DNA of 64,000 nucleotides from Sediminibacterium ginsengisoli (lineage in GTDB: Bacteria; Bacteroidota; Bacteroidia; Chitinophagales; Chitinophagaceae): positions 50,047 through 114,046 of the forward strand of contig CAMBEQ010000001.1 in NCBI GenBank assembly GCA_945865545.1. The letters run 5' to 3'. Shown piece after piece: positions 1 through 9,503 of this stretch. Numbering within the stretch: the first letter of the stretch is position 1; each line of letters opens with the position of its first letter. A program made the position numbers and the translations under genes. The notes below the pieces were generated by a model. That model was not told the DNA's origin, ran no database searches, and saw only the letters and a program-made list of their open reading frames with translations.

Positions 1-78
1 TGTAATATTTTTTAAAACTACTGAAAAAAATATTATATTTAGTATAGCTTGTTATTTTAAAAACTAAACTATACTATT

Positions 79-1389
79 ATGAACAGCAGACGTATTTTTT
101 TAAGAAATGCAGCTTTAACTTCAGGTGCTTTAGTGACTTCCAACTTATTTGCTAGTAGTAAAATTTTCAACACCGATACTTTAAGAGTGGCCACCATTGG
201 TGTTAGTGGAATGGGATGGGCTAATACTTTAAGTGCCCTGACTGTTAAAAATATTGAAGTAGTGGCCTTATGTGATATTGATGAAAATGTTTTAAACAAA
301 CGAAAAGCTGAATTATTGATTAAGCAGCCTGGTATTACAAAAATTGATACCTATAGCGACTATCGAAAAATTTTAGATCGAAAAGATATTGATATTGTTA
401 TTGTTGGTACCCCCGATCATTGGCATGCTTTGCAAATGATTGATGCTTGTGCTGCAGGAAAACATGTTTATGTAGAAAAGCCTGCTGGAAATTCTATTGG
501 AGAATGTAATACGATGATTGCTGCTAAAAACAGATACAATAGAATCGTACAAGTAGGTCAATGGCAAAGAAGTCAAAAACATTTTAGAGATGCATTAGAT
601 TTTGTACATTCTGGACAATTGGGAAATATTCGTACAACTAAAGTTTGGTGTTACCAAGGCTGGATGCGTCCTCAGCCAGTGGTGGCTAATAGCGCCCCGC
701 CAGCAGGAGTTGATTATACTACTTGGTTAGGACCGGCACCCACTCGCGAATTTAATGCCAGTCGTTTTCATTTTCATTTTAGATGGTTTTGGGATTATGC
801 AGGAGGATTGATGACAGATTGGGGCGTGCATTTATTAGATTATGCCATTCAGGGTATGAAAGCAGGTAATCCAAAAAGTGTAAGTGCGTTAGGAGGTAAA
901 TTTGCCTATCCAGAATTAGCAGAAGAAACGCCTGATACTTTAACTACTTTATATGAATTTGATAAGTTCAATTTAGTATGGGATTCTGCAATGGGTATTG
1001 ATAATGGATCTTATGGTCGTGATCATGGTATTGCTTTCATTGGTAACAATGGAACCCTTATTCTAGATAGAGGTGGATGGGAAGTAATAGAAGAAAGACA
1101 AGCTAAAAATAAAATAGCAATTCCGCTTCATAAAAAAGAAGACAATGGTTTGAATTTACATTGGTTAAACTTTACAGATGCTATAAGAAATAATACACCA
1201 AACAGTTTACATTGTTCAATTGAAGAAGGTGCACATATTGCTACCATTGCACAAATGGGAAATATTGCTTATCGTTCTGGACAAAAAGTAAACTGGGATG
1301 CCAATAAAAATAGGTTTACTGATGATGCCATCAATAAAGAATATTTTACAAAAGCCTATCATAACGGATATAGCTTACCTAAAATTTAG
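79..1389 (+). CDS. Exported Gfo/Idh/MocA family oxidoreductase
   Basis: NAD(P)-dependent sugar or polyol dehydrogenase of the Gfo/Idh/MocA family, 436 aa. The N-terminus carries a twin-arginine-type export signal (NSRRIFLRN followed by a hydrophobic stretch to about residue 25), so it is probably periplasmic. The Rossmann dinucleotide-binding loop reads GVSGMG (41-46) and the family Lys-containing motif is EKPAG (133-137, K134). The C-terminal alpha/beta domain includes TDWGVHLLDY, where the His is the usual catalytic position. The substrate cannot be read from sequence. It is followed after 62 bases by a co-oriented aminotransferase that also has a Tat-like leader, so the two may be co-transcribed. 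Two further paralogues occur in the window (23229-24560 and 61214-62482). Family certain, substrate unknown. Confidence 0.92.
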   Translation: MNSRRIFLRNAALTSGALVTSNLFASSKIFNTDTLRVATIGVSGMGWANTLSALTVKNIEVVALCDIDENVLNKRKAELLIKQPGITKIDTYSDYRKILDRKDIDIVIVGTPDHWHALQMIDACAAGKHVYVEKPAGNSIGECNTMIAAKNRYNRIVQVGQWQRSQKHFRDALDFVHSGQLGNIRTTKVWCYQGWMRPQPVVANSAPPAGVDYTTWLGPAPTREFNASRFHFHFRWFWDYAGGLMTDWGVHLLDYAIQGMKAGNPKSVSALGGKFAYPELAEETPDTLTTLYEFDKFNLVWDSAMGIDNGSYGRDHGIAFIGNNGTLILDRGGWEVIEERQAKNKIAIPLHKKEDNGLNLHWLNFTDAIRNNTPNSLHCSIEEGAHIATIAQMGNIAYRSGQKVNWDANKNRFTDDAINKEYFTKAYHNGYSLPKI

Positions 1390-1451
1390 AAACGATAACT
1401 TAAATACTATTTTTTAGAATTAGTTTTTAAACCAACTTAGAAATACAACTT

Positions 1452-2744
1452 ATGGCAAACAGACGCAATTTCATACAACACATTGGCCTAATGGCTGGTG
1501 CTTTTTCAGCAAATAGCTTATTCAATCAAGCACATGCTGCCGAATTTCAACAGCTTAACCAACAAAAAAAATTAGTCTCTGCCAAGGATTTAGCGATGGA
1601 TGAAGATTATTGGAGTGTCATTCAACAAGGGTATACCGTAAATCCAGCTTTTGTAAATTTAAACAACGGCGGCGTTAGTCCAAGTCCAAGAGTGGTACAA
1701 GAAGCGGTGGACAGATTTAATAAGATGACCAACGAAGGTCCTTCCTATTTTATGTGGCGCATATTAGATCAAGGAAGAGAACCATTAAGGTATAAGTTAG
1801 CACAATTAGCAGGATGTGATCCTGAAGAAATTGCCATTAATAGAAATTCAACAGAGGCATTGAACACCGTCATTTTTGGATTAAACTTAAAAGCGGGCGA
1901 TGAAGTGATTGGAACCAAACAAGATTATCCCAATATGATTAACGCTTGGAAACAAAGAGTGGCAAGAGAGGGATTGGTGTTTACACAACTTGATTTTCAA
2001 TACCCCATTGAAAATGACGAAGAAATAGTAAGCGCTTTTGAAAAAGCCATCACGCCCAAAACAAAAATATTTCACATTACCCATATGGTGAATTGGGTGG
2101 GACAAATTATGCCTGTAAAAAAATTATGTACACTTGCTAAAAAACATGGTATCGAAACCATTGTAGATGGGGCACATAGTTTTGGGTTAATGGATTTTAA
2201 AATACCTGATTTGGGTTGTGATTATTTTGGAACCTCCTTACATAAATTTTTATCGGCCCCTATTGGAAGTGGAATGCTATGGATTAAAAAAGAAAATATT
2301 GAAAAAATTTGGCCTTTAGTTTGTAATGACAACCCCAAAGGAACCGATATTAGAAAGTTTGAAACCCTTGGTACCAGAAGCTTTCCTATTGAACAAGGTA
2401 TTGGAGAAGCCATCAATTTTCATACGGCCATTGGGAGTAAGCGAAAAGAAGAGCGTATCCGTTATTTAAAAAATTATTGGGCTACTCGTGTTAAAGATAT
2501 TCCTAAAGTAAAAATTAATACCTCTCTTAAAGACGCTTACTCCTGTGCTATATGTGGTGTAAGTATTGATGGAATGACCCCTGGAGAATTAGACAACGCA
2601 TTATTTAATGATTATAAAATACATACGGTAGGAATTGTTTGGGGGAATATTAGTTGTGTTAGAATAACTCCTCATGTATATACAAGAATACAAGATTTAG
2701 ATAAATTGGTATACGCTATAGAGAAATTAGCTAAAAAAGTATAG
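1452..2744 (+). CDS. Exported class V PLP-dependent aminotransferase (isopenicillin-N epimerase-like)
   Basis: Fold-type I PLP enzyme of the class V aminotransferase/cysteine-desulfurase superfamily, 430 aa, closest in style to proteins annotated as isopenicillin-N epimerase. A Tat-type leader (ANRRNFIQH plus hydrophobic segment, residues 3-25) implies export of the folded holoenzyme. Visible PLP-site elements are NNGG near residue 72, NSTEALN (132-138), VDGAHS (238-243, with D239 pairing to the pyridine nitrogen) and SLHKF, where K265 is the expected Schiff-base lysine. The reaction could be epimerisation, transamination or desulfuration; sequence alone does not decide. It lies 62 bases after the oxidoreductase and is closed by a strong terminator at 2773-2808. 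Confidence 0.88.
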   Translation: MANRRNFIQHIGLMAGAFSANSLFNQAHAAEFQQLNQQKKLVSAKDLAMDEDYWSVIQQGYTVNPAFVNLNNGGVSPSPRVVQEAVDRFNKMTNEGPSYFMWRILDQGREPLRYKLAQLAGCDPEEIAINRNSTEALNTVIFGLNLKAGDEVIGTKQDYPNMINAWKQRVAREGLVFTQLDFQYPIENDEEIVSAFEKAITPKTKIFHITHMVNWVGQIMPVKKLCTLAKKHGIETIVDGAHSFGLMDFKIPDLGCDYFGTSLHKFLSAPIGSGMLWIKKENIEKIWPLVCNDNPKGTDIRKFETLGTRSFPIEQGIGEAINFHTAIGSKRKEERIRYLKNYWATRVKDIPKVKINTSLKDAYSCAICGVSIDGMTPGELDNALFNDYKIHTVGIVWGNISCVRITPHVYTRIQDLDKLVYAIEKLAKKV

Positions 2745-2772
2745 TGCTTTAAAATAAACTATTTTACTTATT

Positions 2773-2808
2773 AAAAAGGTCCCCCCGATTGCTCGGGGGG
2801 ACCTTTTT
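2773..2808. terminator. Bidirectional intrinsic terminator between convergent genes
   Basis: A perfect 16-bp stem (A-tract, GGTCCCCCCGA) with a TTGC loop, flanked by A5 on the left and T5 on the right, so it can work on both strands. It separates the plus-strand aminotransferase from the minus-strand amidohydrolase. The loop-closing CGA/TCG and TTGC loop recur in reverse-complement form at 42049-42082. Confidence 0.93.
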
Positions 2809-2841
2809 ATTTTAACTCCCATGAGTTGCTAAAATATGTTT

Positions 2842-4467
2842 TTAAGGTTTTTTCACCATGGGATAAGTAACCCCTAATTGTTCCAAATACGTACCATACT
2901 TTTCAGGTTGATAATAAAATGGTTTCATTTGTGTTCTATATTTATCCATAATTTCTTTATTTAAATGTATCGCAGGCGGATCATTGGCCGTAATAAATGG
3001 AATGTATTTTACATCTTTGGTTTGCACATTGGTAAAATAAGACTTCGCCTCTTCTATTAATTTTGGATTTGTAAAGCAATCTAATAAAGTCAAGGCAGTC
3101 GCTTCTGCACCAGCCAATGAACCCTTATGTGCAATAGGCGTAGCCATTGCTATTGCATCTGCCCAATGGTGTCCTTTGGTTCCAGGTATGTTGGCTGGAT
3201 ACCATAATACAATAGTTGGTACCGTCCAAGAAATATCAGCTATATCATCTGAACCACCACCCCATGAAAAGGCAACCGATCCTTTTAATGTATCTAAGCT
3301 GGTTTTTAATCCATCAATAGGTTTGCCTTCATTGTCTTTTTTGGGTGCTTCTACCAATGCCTGAACGGCTTTAGCCATTTGAATGTCTTTTTCATCCCAA
3401 GCAGGCATACCCACTTTTTTAATATTCGCGTACATGGCTTCCGCTAAAGGTTTATTAAAATGTCCTGGCCATGCGGTACCTAAAACCTGATGTGTTACTG
3501 TTGTTCCTGTCATCATTGCAGCGCCTTCAGATATTTTAATGCCAGCTTCATAATTGGCTTTAATGTCCTCATAAGTTCTTTCTCTAAAATAATACCAAAC
3601 ACTTGCTTTACTAGGTACTACATTAGGTTGGTCTCCACCATCTACCACCACATAATGTGAGCGATTGGTTGGTTTTAAATGTTCTCTTTTAAAATTCCAT
3701 CCAATGTCCATTAATTCAACCCCATCTAATGCACTTTTTCCACGCCAAGGTGCGCCAGCAGCATGTGCCGCATCTCCATTAAAATCAAAGCGAACACTTA
3801 CCAATCCATTGCCTCCATTATCGCCATAGTTAGAACCAAAATCTCCACTTACATGTGTAAAGATGCAAGCATCAATATTTTTAAAATAACCATCTCTTAC
3901 ATACCATGCTTTTGTTGCTACTAATTCTTCTGCAACACCTGGCCAAATGACAATAGTACCTGGCATATGTTCTTTCTCCATCATTTCTTTCATAGCAATA
4001 GCTGCATAAATGATAACGGCTTGACCAGAATTATGTCCTTCACCATGCCCTGGAGCCCCTTCTACTATTGGATCTTTGTAAGCTACTCCTGGTTTTTGAG
4101 AAGCTTTTGGAATACAATCAATATCACTACCTAATGCAATAACAGGCGAACCCGAACCCCATTTGGCCATCCAAGCGGTAGGTACATTGGAAATATTTTT
4201 TTCAACAGCAAATCCATTTTTTTCTAATACGCTCGTTATAAAATTGGAAGTTTCAAACTCTTGAAAACCCAATTCACCATAACTAAAAATTTGATCTACC
4301 ATTACTTGTACTTCTTTAGCATGGCCTGCAACACTGGATACTAATTTTTGTTTCATCAGTGCAATATCTTTTTCAGTATATTTTTTTTGAGCAAAAACAG
4401 GAATACAGATTAAAAATGCAAAAGACAAAAAACATAATTGTCGAAGCTTAGTCATGTGTTTTTTCAT
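2842..4467 (-). CDS. Secreted M20-family amidohydrolase (AbgB-like)
   Basis: Zinc-dependent amidohydrolase/peptidase of the M20 family, 541 aa, most like the AbgB (aminobenzoyl-glutamate utilisation B) branch. A Sec signal peptide ends around VFAQ (residues 24-27). Metal-site motifs visible in order are GSDIDCIP, GHGEGHNSG, GVAEELVATK and, in the dimerisation-domain insertion, AHAAGAPWRG. The likely role is periplasmic cleavage of an N-acyl or gamma-glutamyl-type amide; the actual substrate is unknown. It stands alone between two inverted genes. A second, shorter M20D protein is at 17748-19034. Confidence 0.88.
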   Translation of the reverse strand: MKKHMTKLRQLCFLSFAFLICIPVFAQKKYTEKDIALMKQKLVSSVAGHAKEVQVMVDQIFSYGELGFQEFETSNFITSVLEKNGFAVEKNISNVPTAWMAKWGSGSPVIALGSDIDCIPKASQKPGVAYKDPIVEGAPGHGEGHNSGQAVIIYAAIAMKEMMEKEHMPGTIVIWPGVAEELVATKAWYVRDGYFKNIDACIFTHVSGDFGSNYGDNGGNGLVSVRFDFNGDAAHAAGAPWRGKSALDGVELMDIGWNFKREHLKPTNRSHYVVVDGGDQPNVVPSKASVWYYFRERTYEDIKANYEAGIKISEGAAMMTGTTVTHQVLGTAWPGHFNKPLAEAMYANIKKVGMPAWDEKDIQMAKAVQALVEAPKKDNEGKPIDGLKTSLDTLKGSVAFSWGGGSDDIADISWTVPTIVLWYPANIPGTKGHHWADAIAMATPIAHKGSLAGAEATALTLLDCFTNPKLIEEAKSYFTNVQTKDVKYIPFITANDPPAIHLNKEIMDKYRTQMKPFYYQPEKYGTYLEQLGVTYPMVKKP

Positions 4468-4730
4468 ATGGGTAATTTGAATTTAAGTTACAAAAAAATG
4501 TATAAAGAAATGGGTCTTAGTCTAAAATCTTTTTTTTCAATAAAAATCAATTTATAAAATAATGACTAGCAGCAGCTTAGCATAATATATAATTTAAGGC
4601 ATTATTAAAATAGGTATAATTAAATGGAATTGATTGAAAATATTTTCGATTGTTTTCTAGTATGCCTTTCCTAATTTATCAATTTTTATAAAATACATTT
4701 GACCACTTCATGTATTTTAAAATTATAGTT

Positions 4731-5246
4731 ATGAAAAAAGTGATCCTAATTTTTATTGTATTAATTATTTCATCTACCATTCAAGGTCAAGCATTTTTTA
4801 TACCATTTGTCAATATCAATAGCGGTAATACCCAATTAGCCAATACGAGTTATCATTGGAGTTTTGGAGAAACCACCCTCATCAATACTTTAGTCAATCA
4901 AAATGGATTGATAATAACAGGGGGCCTTTTACAGCCAAACATTCATAGTCATTATACATTGTCCTCTACTGCCATTAATGAGTTGAAATTAGTAATAGGC
5001 CCCAATCCTGTTAATAATAATTTTAATCTTTATTGCAACCAACTCAATGTATTCATTGAAAGCATTCGAGTGACAGACGCTTTTGGACAATTGAAAAAAG
5101 TAATTAAAGGTCCTTTTTCGGGTGTAAATTTTAAAATGCAGATTCCATTTCTTTCGGCAAATACTGGAATATACTTTATAGTCATCCATTATATTGTGGA
5201 TAATAAATTTTACAATACAAAAACGTACAAATTAATTAAAACATAA
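4731..5246 (+). CDS. Small secreted protein with T9SS type A-like sorting domain
   Basis: 171 aa from the chosen start MKKVILIF. An in-frame ATG 21 bases upstream would add MYFKIIV, which blurs the signal peptide. A Sec signal ends near IQGQ. The C-terminal about 75 residues start at GPNPVNNNFNLY and continue through IRVTDAFGQLKKV to TGIYFIVIHY and a basic end (KTYKLIKT). This is the layout of the type IX secretion type A sorting domain (PNP...G...GxY...K). The N-terminal part, with SFGETTLINT, resembles short Bacteroidota surface proteins but has no enzymatic signature. It ends 4 bases before the next gene, so the two are translationally close and probably exported together. Confidence 0.8.
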   Translation: MKKVILIFIVLIISSTIQGQAFFIPFVNINSGNTQLANTSYHWSFGETTLINTLVNQNGLIITGGLLQPNIHSHYTLSSTAINELKLVIGPNPVNNNFNLYCNQLNVFIESIRVTDAFGQLKKVIKGPFSGVNFKMQIPFLSANTGIYFIVIHYIVDNKFYNTKTYKLIKT

Positions 5247-5250
5247 GTAT

Positions 5251-6549
5251 ATGACAAAAATATATTGCTGCATTGTAATCATCCTATTTACAATGTGTTT
5301 ACCGTCTACCATTCAAGCGCAAAGCAATAAAGGAATTAATTTTCAAGCTATTGCTAGAAATAATAACGGATACATCATCCCCAATAAATTATTAAATATA
5401 AGAGTATCCATTAAAGTAGATACCGCTAGCACCAAAAATGAATACCAGGAAATTGTACCTGTCACCACCAATGCATTTGGTTTATTTACCATAGTAGTTG
5501 GACAGTATGAAAGCAATAAAAACATTACGATGGGTCCATTTGAAAATATCAATTGGTCCAAAGCAGAAAAATATTTACAAATAGAAATAGATACCCTGGG
5601 AGATTTAAGTTTTATTAATATGGGTGTACAAAAAATTAATTACGTGCCCTTTTCTTTTTATGCTGACAATGTGGGTGCTCAAAACATAAATGGAATTATT
5701 GGTCTAAGCCAAGGTGGAACTGGGCTAGATAACCTTTCGGATTTAAAAGCATTTTTATCCATTGATAAAATAGACAACACCCCGGATAGCTTAAAGCCAA
5801 CAAGCGCATTGGTTACCACCGCACTTACTAAAAAGTTGAACACGCTGGATACCTTAAAACTTTCTGCCAGAATTAATTTTAAACTAAATAGTGCTGATAC
5901 CCTAAGTTTATCTAATAGAATTAAGTTAGTTGCTAAAACCGATACCAGCTTTTTAAGTACTAGGATAGATGGTAAATTAAATAAACTAGATACTGCTTCA
6001 TTAAGCAATAGAATTAATAAAAAAATAAATGCAGGGGAACTGGCTACTTCAGATATAACCACCGCTTTGGGTTATACTCCTATTAGAGATGATTATGGTA
6101 GTTTTTATGATACAGCAGCACAACCTGCTTTGGTATCCACAGCTACTGCTTTAAAATTTCCCTTCATTGGTTTTTCAAATAATATCACAGTCTCCAACAA
6201 CAGCGCTTTAGCGCCTACTAAAATTTCCGTGTTGCATGCTGGTATTTACAATATAAAATATGCGCTACAGCTATTAAAAAATGATGTAGGTGCAGATATT
6301 GCCAGTGTTTGGATTAGGCGTAATGGGTCTGCTTATTTGAATTCCAATGTTAATTTTAACATTACAGGAAGTGGAATTAAAAATATGCTCACTGGCTCTT
6401 ATTATATAGAGCTGAGCAGCAATGATTATATAGAATTGTATTACAGTATTAAAAATAGTAATACCATTGCTACAGGTAGCATCGCTCAATTAACACCATC
6501 AAGGCCAGCAACACCATCGGTATTGCTTACCATTGACAGAATCAATTAA
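5251..6549 (+). CDS. Secreted tail-fibre-like adhesin with C1q-like head
   Basis: 432 aa with a Sec signal ending at IQAQ (about residue 24). Residues 25-140 match the common Bacteroidota surface domain that opens with GINFQAIARNNNG and closes with YVPFSFYADN. Then come GLSQGGTGLDNL (151-162) and, after a repeated stalk (about 195-260), SDITTALGYTPI. Both motifs are typical of phage and bacterial fibre proteins. The C-terminal about 150 residues look like a C1q/TNF-type beta-jellyroll head (HAGIYNIKYALQL, IWIRRNG-like WIRRNGSAY, YIELYYSI). There are no catalytic residues, and a trimeric adhesin or structural fibre is inferred. It follows the T9SS-type small protein and its last 4 bases overlap the end of the convergent M24 peptidase gene. 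Confidence 0.78.
   Translation: MTKIYCCIVIILFTMCLPSTIQAQSNKGINFQAIARNNNGYIIPNKLLNIRVSIKVDTASTKNEYQEIVPVTTNAFGLFTIVVGQYESNKNITMGPFENINWSKAEKYLQIEIDTLGDLSFINMGVQKINYVPFSFYADNVGAQNINGIIGLSQGGTGLDNLSDLKAFLSIDKIDNTPDSLKPTSALVTTALTKKLNTLDTLKLSARINFKLNSADTLSLSNRIKLVAKTDTSFLSTRIDGKLNKLDTASLSNRINKKINAGELATSDITTALGYTPIRDDYGSFYDTAAQPALVSTATALKFPFIGFSNNITVSNNSALAPTKISVLHAGIYNIKYALQLLKNDVGADIASVWIRRNGSAYLNSNVNFNITGSGIKNMLTGSYYIELSSNDYIELYYSIKNSNTIATGSIAQLTPSRPATPSVLLTIDRIN
5833..6040 (+). repeat. Degenerate protein-level stalk repeats
   Basis: Within the adhesin, about four imperfect units of 13-18 residues share the pattern KLNxxDTxxLSxRI (KLNTLDTLKLSARI, KLNSADTLSLSNRI, a shorter KTDTSFLSTRI, KLNKLDTASLSNRI). 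The period and the Leu/Ile spacing suggest a trimeric coiled or beta-helical shaft. The DNA-level identity is low, so it is an old duplication and not a slippage tract. Confidence 0.75.
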
Positions 6550-7838
6550 CCAAAAGGTTGATCAATAGAAATACTTTGTTTTGAAAAATAATGTGCGCCA
6601 TCTTCAGCAATGTAAACACAATCTTCCAATCTTATTCCAAATTCGCCTGGTATAGAAATGTTGGGTTCATTGCTGAAACACATTCCAACAGCAATAGGAG
6701 TTTTATTTTCTTTTACAAAGTTGGTCCACTCATGCCCTTCCAATCCAATACCATGGCCTGTTCTATGAGGTAAACCCGGAAGATTATAATTTTTACCAAA
6801 ACCTGCCTCTTCAATAACTGCTCTTGCTGCTGCGTCCACTTGCTCGCAAGGAGCACCAATTTTTATTGCTGCAAATGCTGCGTCTTGTGCTTTTTTCTCT
6901 AAATTCCAAACCTCAATTTGACGTTTAGAAGGTTTACCCATTACTATAGTTCTTGTTATATCCGATGCATACCCTTCGCAACTAGTTCCGCCATCCACCA
7001 TTACTACATCTCCTTCACGAATCGTTTGAGGCGTAATACTTCCATGAGGTAGGGCAGAATATTTTCCTACTTGAACCGATGCTCCTCCATTAAAACCAAG
7101 TTTCTTAAAAGCTGCAGTAATATTATTGCTTAATTCAGTTTGTGACATCCCAACACGAATGGTAGTGAAAGCTGCTTTATATGCATCAATGGTTGCATCA
7201 CTTGCCTTTTGCATTAACGCAATTTCCGCTTTACTTTTGATGACTCTGCAACCAGCAGTAATAGGCGTAGCATCTACAATATCAAATCCAGTCGCTAATT
7301 TTTTTACTCCATTGGCAATAAAAAAACGAACTCTTTCTTCCATGCCTATTCTATTATGAACCACCCCTCTATCTTTTACAATGCCTAATATTAATGCATA
7401 AGGACTTTCGTGCTCTTCCCAACAACGTACTTCTTCTCCAAATACAGGAAGTATTAATTCTCTTGCTCTGCCTTCTTCAAATTTCGGACAGATATAAGCA
7501 ATGTCCCCTTTGGCAGGAATGACTACACCAAAAGTTCTTTCGCTTTGACCCCAACGCATGCCCGTAAAATAATAACAAGAAACAGTGCCTTCTATAAAAA
7601 TGGCATCCATTTTTTCTTGCGCCATCAAGCTTTGCGCTTTGGCAATACGTTGTTTTCTTTCGGCTACAGTAATAGGAACAATCCCAGCCATCATAGGTTG
7701 TAAATCACGAATGGCTTTTGGTAAATTTGCATCATTTGGTACGTCGTTGACATTAGCGCCAAAAATACGATTACTAACCCCTAATGTTCCAGCAGTAAGT
7801 GCGGTAAGGGAAATGAATTTTCTTCTATTAAATGACAT
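6546..7838 (-). CDS. Exported M24 family Xaa-Pro peptidase
   Basis: Metallopeptidase of the M24 (pita-bread) family, 430 aa. A twin-arginine-like leader (FNRRKFISL, residues 3-11, then a hydrophobic stretch) precedes a creatinase-type N-terminal domain (about 60-190) and the catalytic domain. All five metal ligands are present: D282 (VDGG), D293 (ASDITRT), H362 (TGHGIGLEGHE), E391 (SNEP) and E405 (RLEDCV). It is expected to release N-terminal residues from Xaa-Pro peptides in the periplasm; creatinase-like alternatives cannot be excluded. It converges on the adhesin gene with a 4-base overlap. Confidence 0.92.
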   Translation of the reverse strand: MSFNRRKFISLTALTAGTLGVSNRIFGANVNDVPNDANLPKAIRDLQPMMAGIVPITVAERKQRIAKAQSLMAQEKMDAIFIEGTVSCYYFTGMRWGQSERTFGVVIPAKGDIAYICPKFEEGRARELILPVFGEEVRCWEEHESPYALILGIVKDRGVVHNRIGMEERVRFFIANGVKKLATGFDIVDATPITAGCRVIKSKAEIALMQKASDATIDAYKAAFTTIRVGMSQTELSNNITAAFKKLGFNGGASVQVGKYSALPHGSITPQTIREGDVVMVDGGTSCEGYASDITRTIVMGKPSKRQIEVWNLEKKAQDAAFAAIKIGAPCEQVDAAARAVIEEAGFGKNYNLPGLPHRTGHGIGLEGHEWTNFVKENKTPIAVGMCFSNEPNISIPGEFGIRLEDCVYIAEDGAHYFSKQSISIDQPFG

Positions 7839-7911
7839 AATAATAAATTTTAATGTATTTTAAAGGTAAGGTTAAATTAATAACATAAAAGTATTAAATT
7901 TAATTTTTCCT

Positions 7912-7960
7912 TTGACTTCTGTCAACTCATTTTTTCATTTTTTACCTATTTCAATTGAAA
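7912..7960. promoter_or_regulatory. Two dyad elements in a divergent intergenic region
   Basis: The 234-base space between the M24 peptidase and the acetylesterase contains a perfect inverted repeat TTGAC-TTCT-GTCAA (7912-7925) and a 12-bp palindrome TTTCAATTGAAA (7949-7960). They lie between divergent starts and could be operators. AT-rich DNA produces such dyads by chance, so this is only a candidate. Nothing else was seen in this gap. Confidence 0.25.
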
Positions 7961-8072
7961 CTACTCCGAATTCTTTGTCTATTAAGCCTTTGTGTTGTAT
8001 CTCAAAAAATAGTAGCCAAAAAAAAGAACGCTGGAATTAAATATTTAAATTAGTATTTTAATCTTATAAACA

Positions 8073-9491
8073 ATGAAAATGAAAAAATGTACTTTACTAT
8101 TAACCATTTTATTGGTAGGATGGACATCATTAAACGCAGCAGTGCGCTTGCCCAATATCATTGGGTCGCATATGGTGTTACAACAAAAATCTACTGTGAA
8201 AATTTGGGGTTGGGCTTCGCCTTCTGAAAAAGTGACCATCAAAACAAATTGGGATAACAATTCTTATGAAGCAACTACGAGCAATGGTGCTCAATGGGTA
8301 GTCAATATTAAAACCCCAGCTGCAGGTGGCCCTTATCAAATTACCATTAGCGCTAGCAATACAATTATATTAGAAGATGTTTTAATTGGAGAGGTTTGGG
8401 TATGTGGCGGACAAAGCAATATGGAATGGTCTGGGGACCAAGGTTTAAAGGAAACCTTGGAGGAAGCACCCAATGCAACCAATACATCTATTCGTTTTTT
8501 CTATGTTGCCAAGTCGACTTCTAATTTTCCTCAAGATAATCTAGAAGGGAAATGGATGGTATGTAGTCCAGAAGAAATGAAACATTTTAGTGCGATTGGC
8601 TATTTCTTCGGAAAAAATTTAAACCAAAGTTTGAATAGTCCTATTGGCTTAATTAATTCAAATTGGGGCGGTACACCAGCAGAAACTTGGACACCAGAAT
8701 ATGTCATTAACAATGATGCGCTTATTAAAAGAGGTGCCGATTCATTAAACGCAGTAGCTTGGTGGCCCCATAAAACGGCTAGAGCCTACAATGCAATGAT
8801 TTATCCTTTAACCAATTATTCCATAGCTGGTGTAATTTGGTACCAAGGAGAAAGCAATACAGGAACCCATTATGCCTATGAAAAATTATTTACTGGTATG
8901 ATTGATGCTTGGAGACACCATTGGAATCAAAATTTTCCATTCTATTTTGTTCAAATAGCGCCCTTCACTTATGGCAATAATAATATAGGTGCTTTGTTAA
9001 GAGAAGCGCAATCAAAAGTAGCTAATCATCAAGGAACAGGCATGGTAGTGATTACAGATTTAATTCCAGATATCACCAATATTCATCCAACGCGTAAAAT
9101 AGAAGTAGCTAAAAGATTAAGCGATCTGGCTTTAAATCAAACTTATGGTTTTACTACCATTGCATGTCAAAGCCCAACCTATGAATCACATACCATTGAG
9201 AAAGATAAAATTAGCATTAAGTTTAATAATGCCAATAATGGATTGATATCCAAAGGGGAGGTAATTCCTTTTTTTGAAATAGCCAATGAGGATAAAATAT
9301 TTTATCCTGCAGAAGCAAAAATTGTGGGCAATACCTTGGTAGTCTTTAATAAAAATATTAAAAGCCCCGTAGCAGTTCGTTTTGCATTTAACAATACAGC
9401 AATGCCTAATTTATTTAACAAAGAAGGATTACCTGTTAATTTATTTAGAACCGATCATTGGGAGGTAAACACGCAGCCAATAAAAAAATAA
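8073..9491 (+). CDS. Sialate O-acetylesterase-like SGNH hydrolase
   Basis: Carbohydrate esterase of the SASA/sialate O-acetylesterase type, 472 aa, with a Sec signal (to about residue 22). An N-terminal beta-domain holds MVLQQKSTVKIWGWA. The SGNH domain carries the nucleophile in CGGQSNMEW (S115), then NWGGTPAETW and GVIWYQGESNT, and the His block NIHPTRK. In many family members the residue before IHP is Asp; here it is Asn, which may or may not matter for the triad. It should remove acetyl groups from glycans outside the cytoplasm. Two ATGs lie 6 bases apart; the first was kept. It converges on the GH5-like gene 12 bases away. Confidence 0.88.
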   Translation: MKMKKCTLLLTILLVGWTSLNAAVRLPNIIGSHMVLQQKSTVKIWGWASPSEKVTIKTNWDNNSYEATTSNGAQWVVNIKTPAAGGPYQITISASNTIILEDVLIGEVWVCGGQSNMEWSGDQGLKETLEEAPNATNTSIRFFYVAKSTSNFPQDNLEGKWMVCSPEEMKHFSAIGYFFGKNLNQSLNSPIGLINSNWGGTPAETWTPEYVINNDALIKRGADSLNAVAWWPHKTARAYNAMIYPLTNYSIAGVIWYQGESNTGTHYAYEKLFTGMIDAWRHHWNQNFPFYFVQIAPFTYGNNNIGALLREAQSKVANHQGTGMVVITDLIPDITNIHPTRKIEVAKRLSDLALNQTYGFTTIACQSPTYESHTIEKDKISIKFNNANNGLISKGEVIPFFEIANEDKIFYPAEAKIVGNTLVVFNKNIKSPVAVRFAFNNTAMPNLFNKEGLPVNLFRTDHWEVNTQPIKK

Positions 9492-9503
9492 TAGTTCTCT
9501 AAT

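Noticed and set aside
5833..6040. Possible CRISPR-like or tandem DNA repeat
   Set aside because: The repetition is at protein level with variable unit length and low DNA identity, inside a coding sequence, with no spacers.
5679..6062. 127-codon open frame on the minus strand inside the adhesin gene
   Set aside because: Its Leu/Val/Ser-rich low-complexity product mirrors the stalk repeat on the other strand; a shadow of the repeat.
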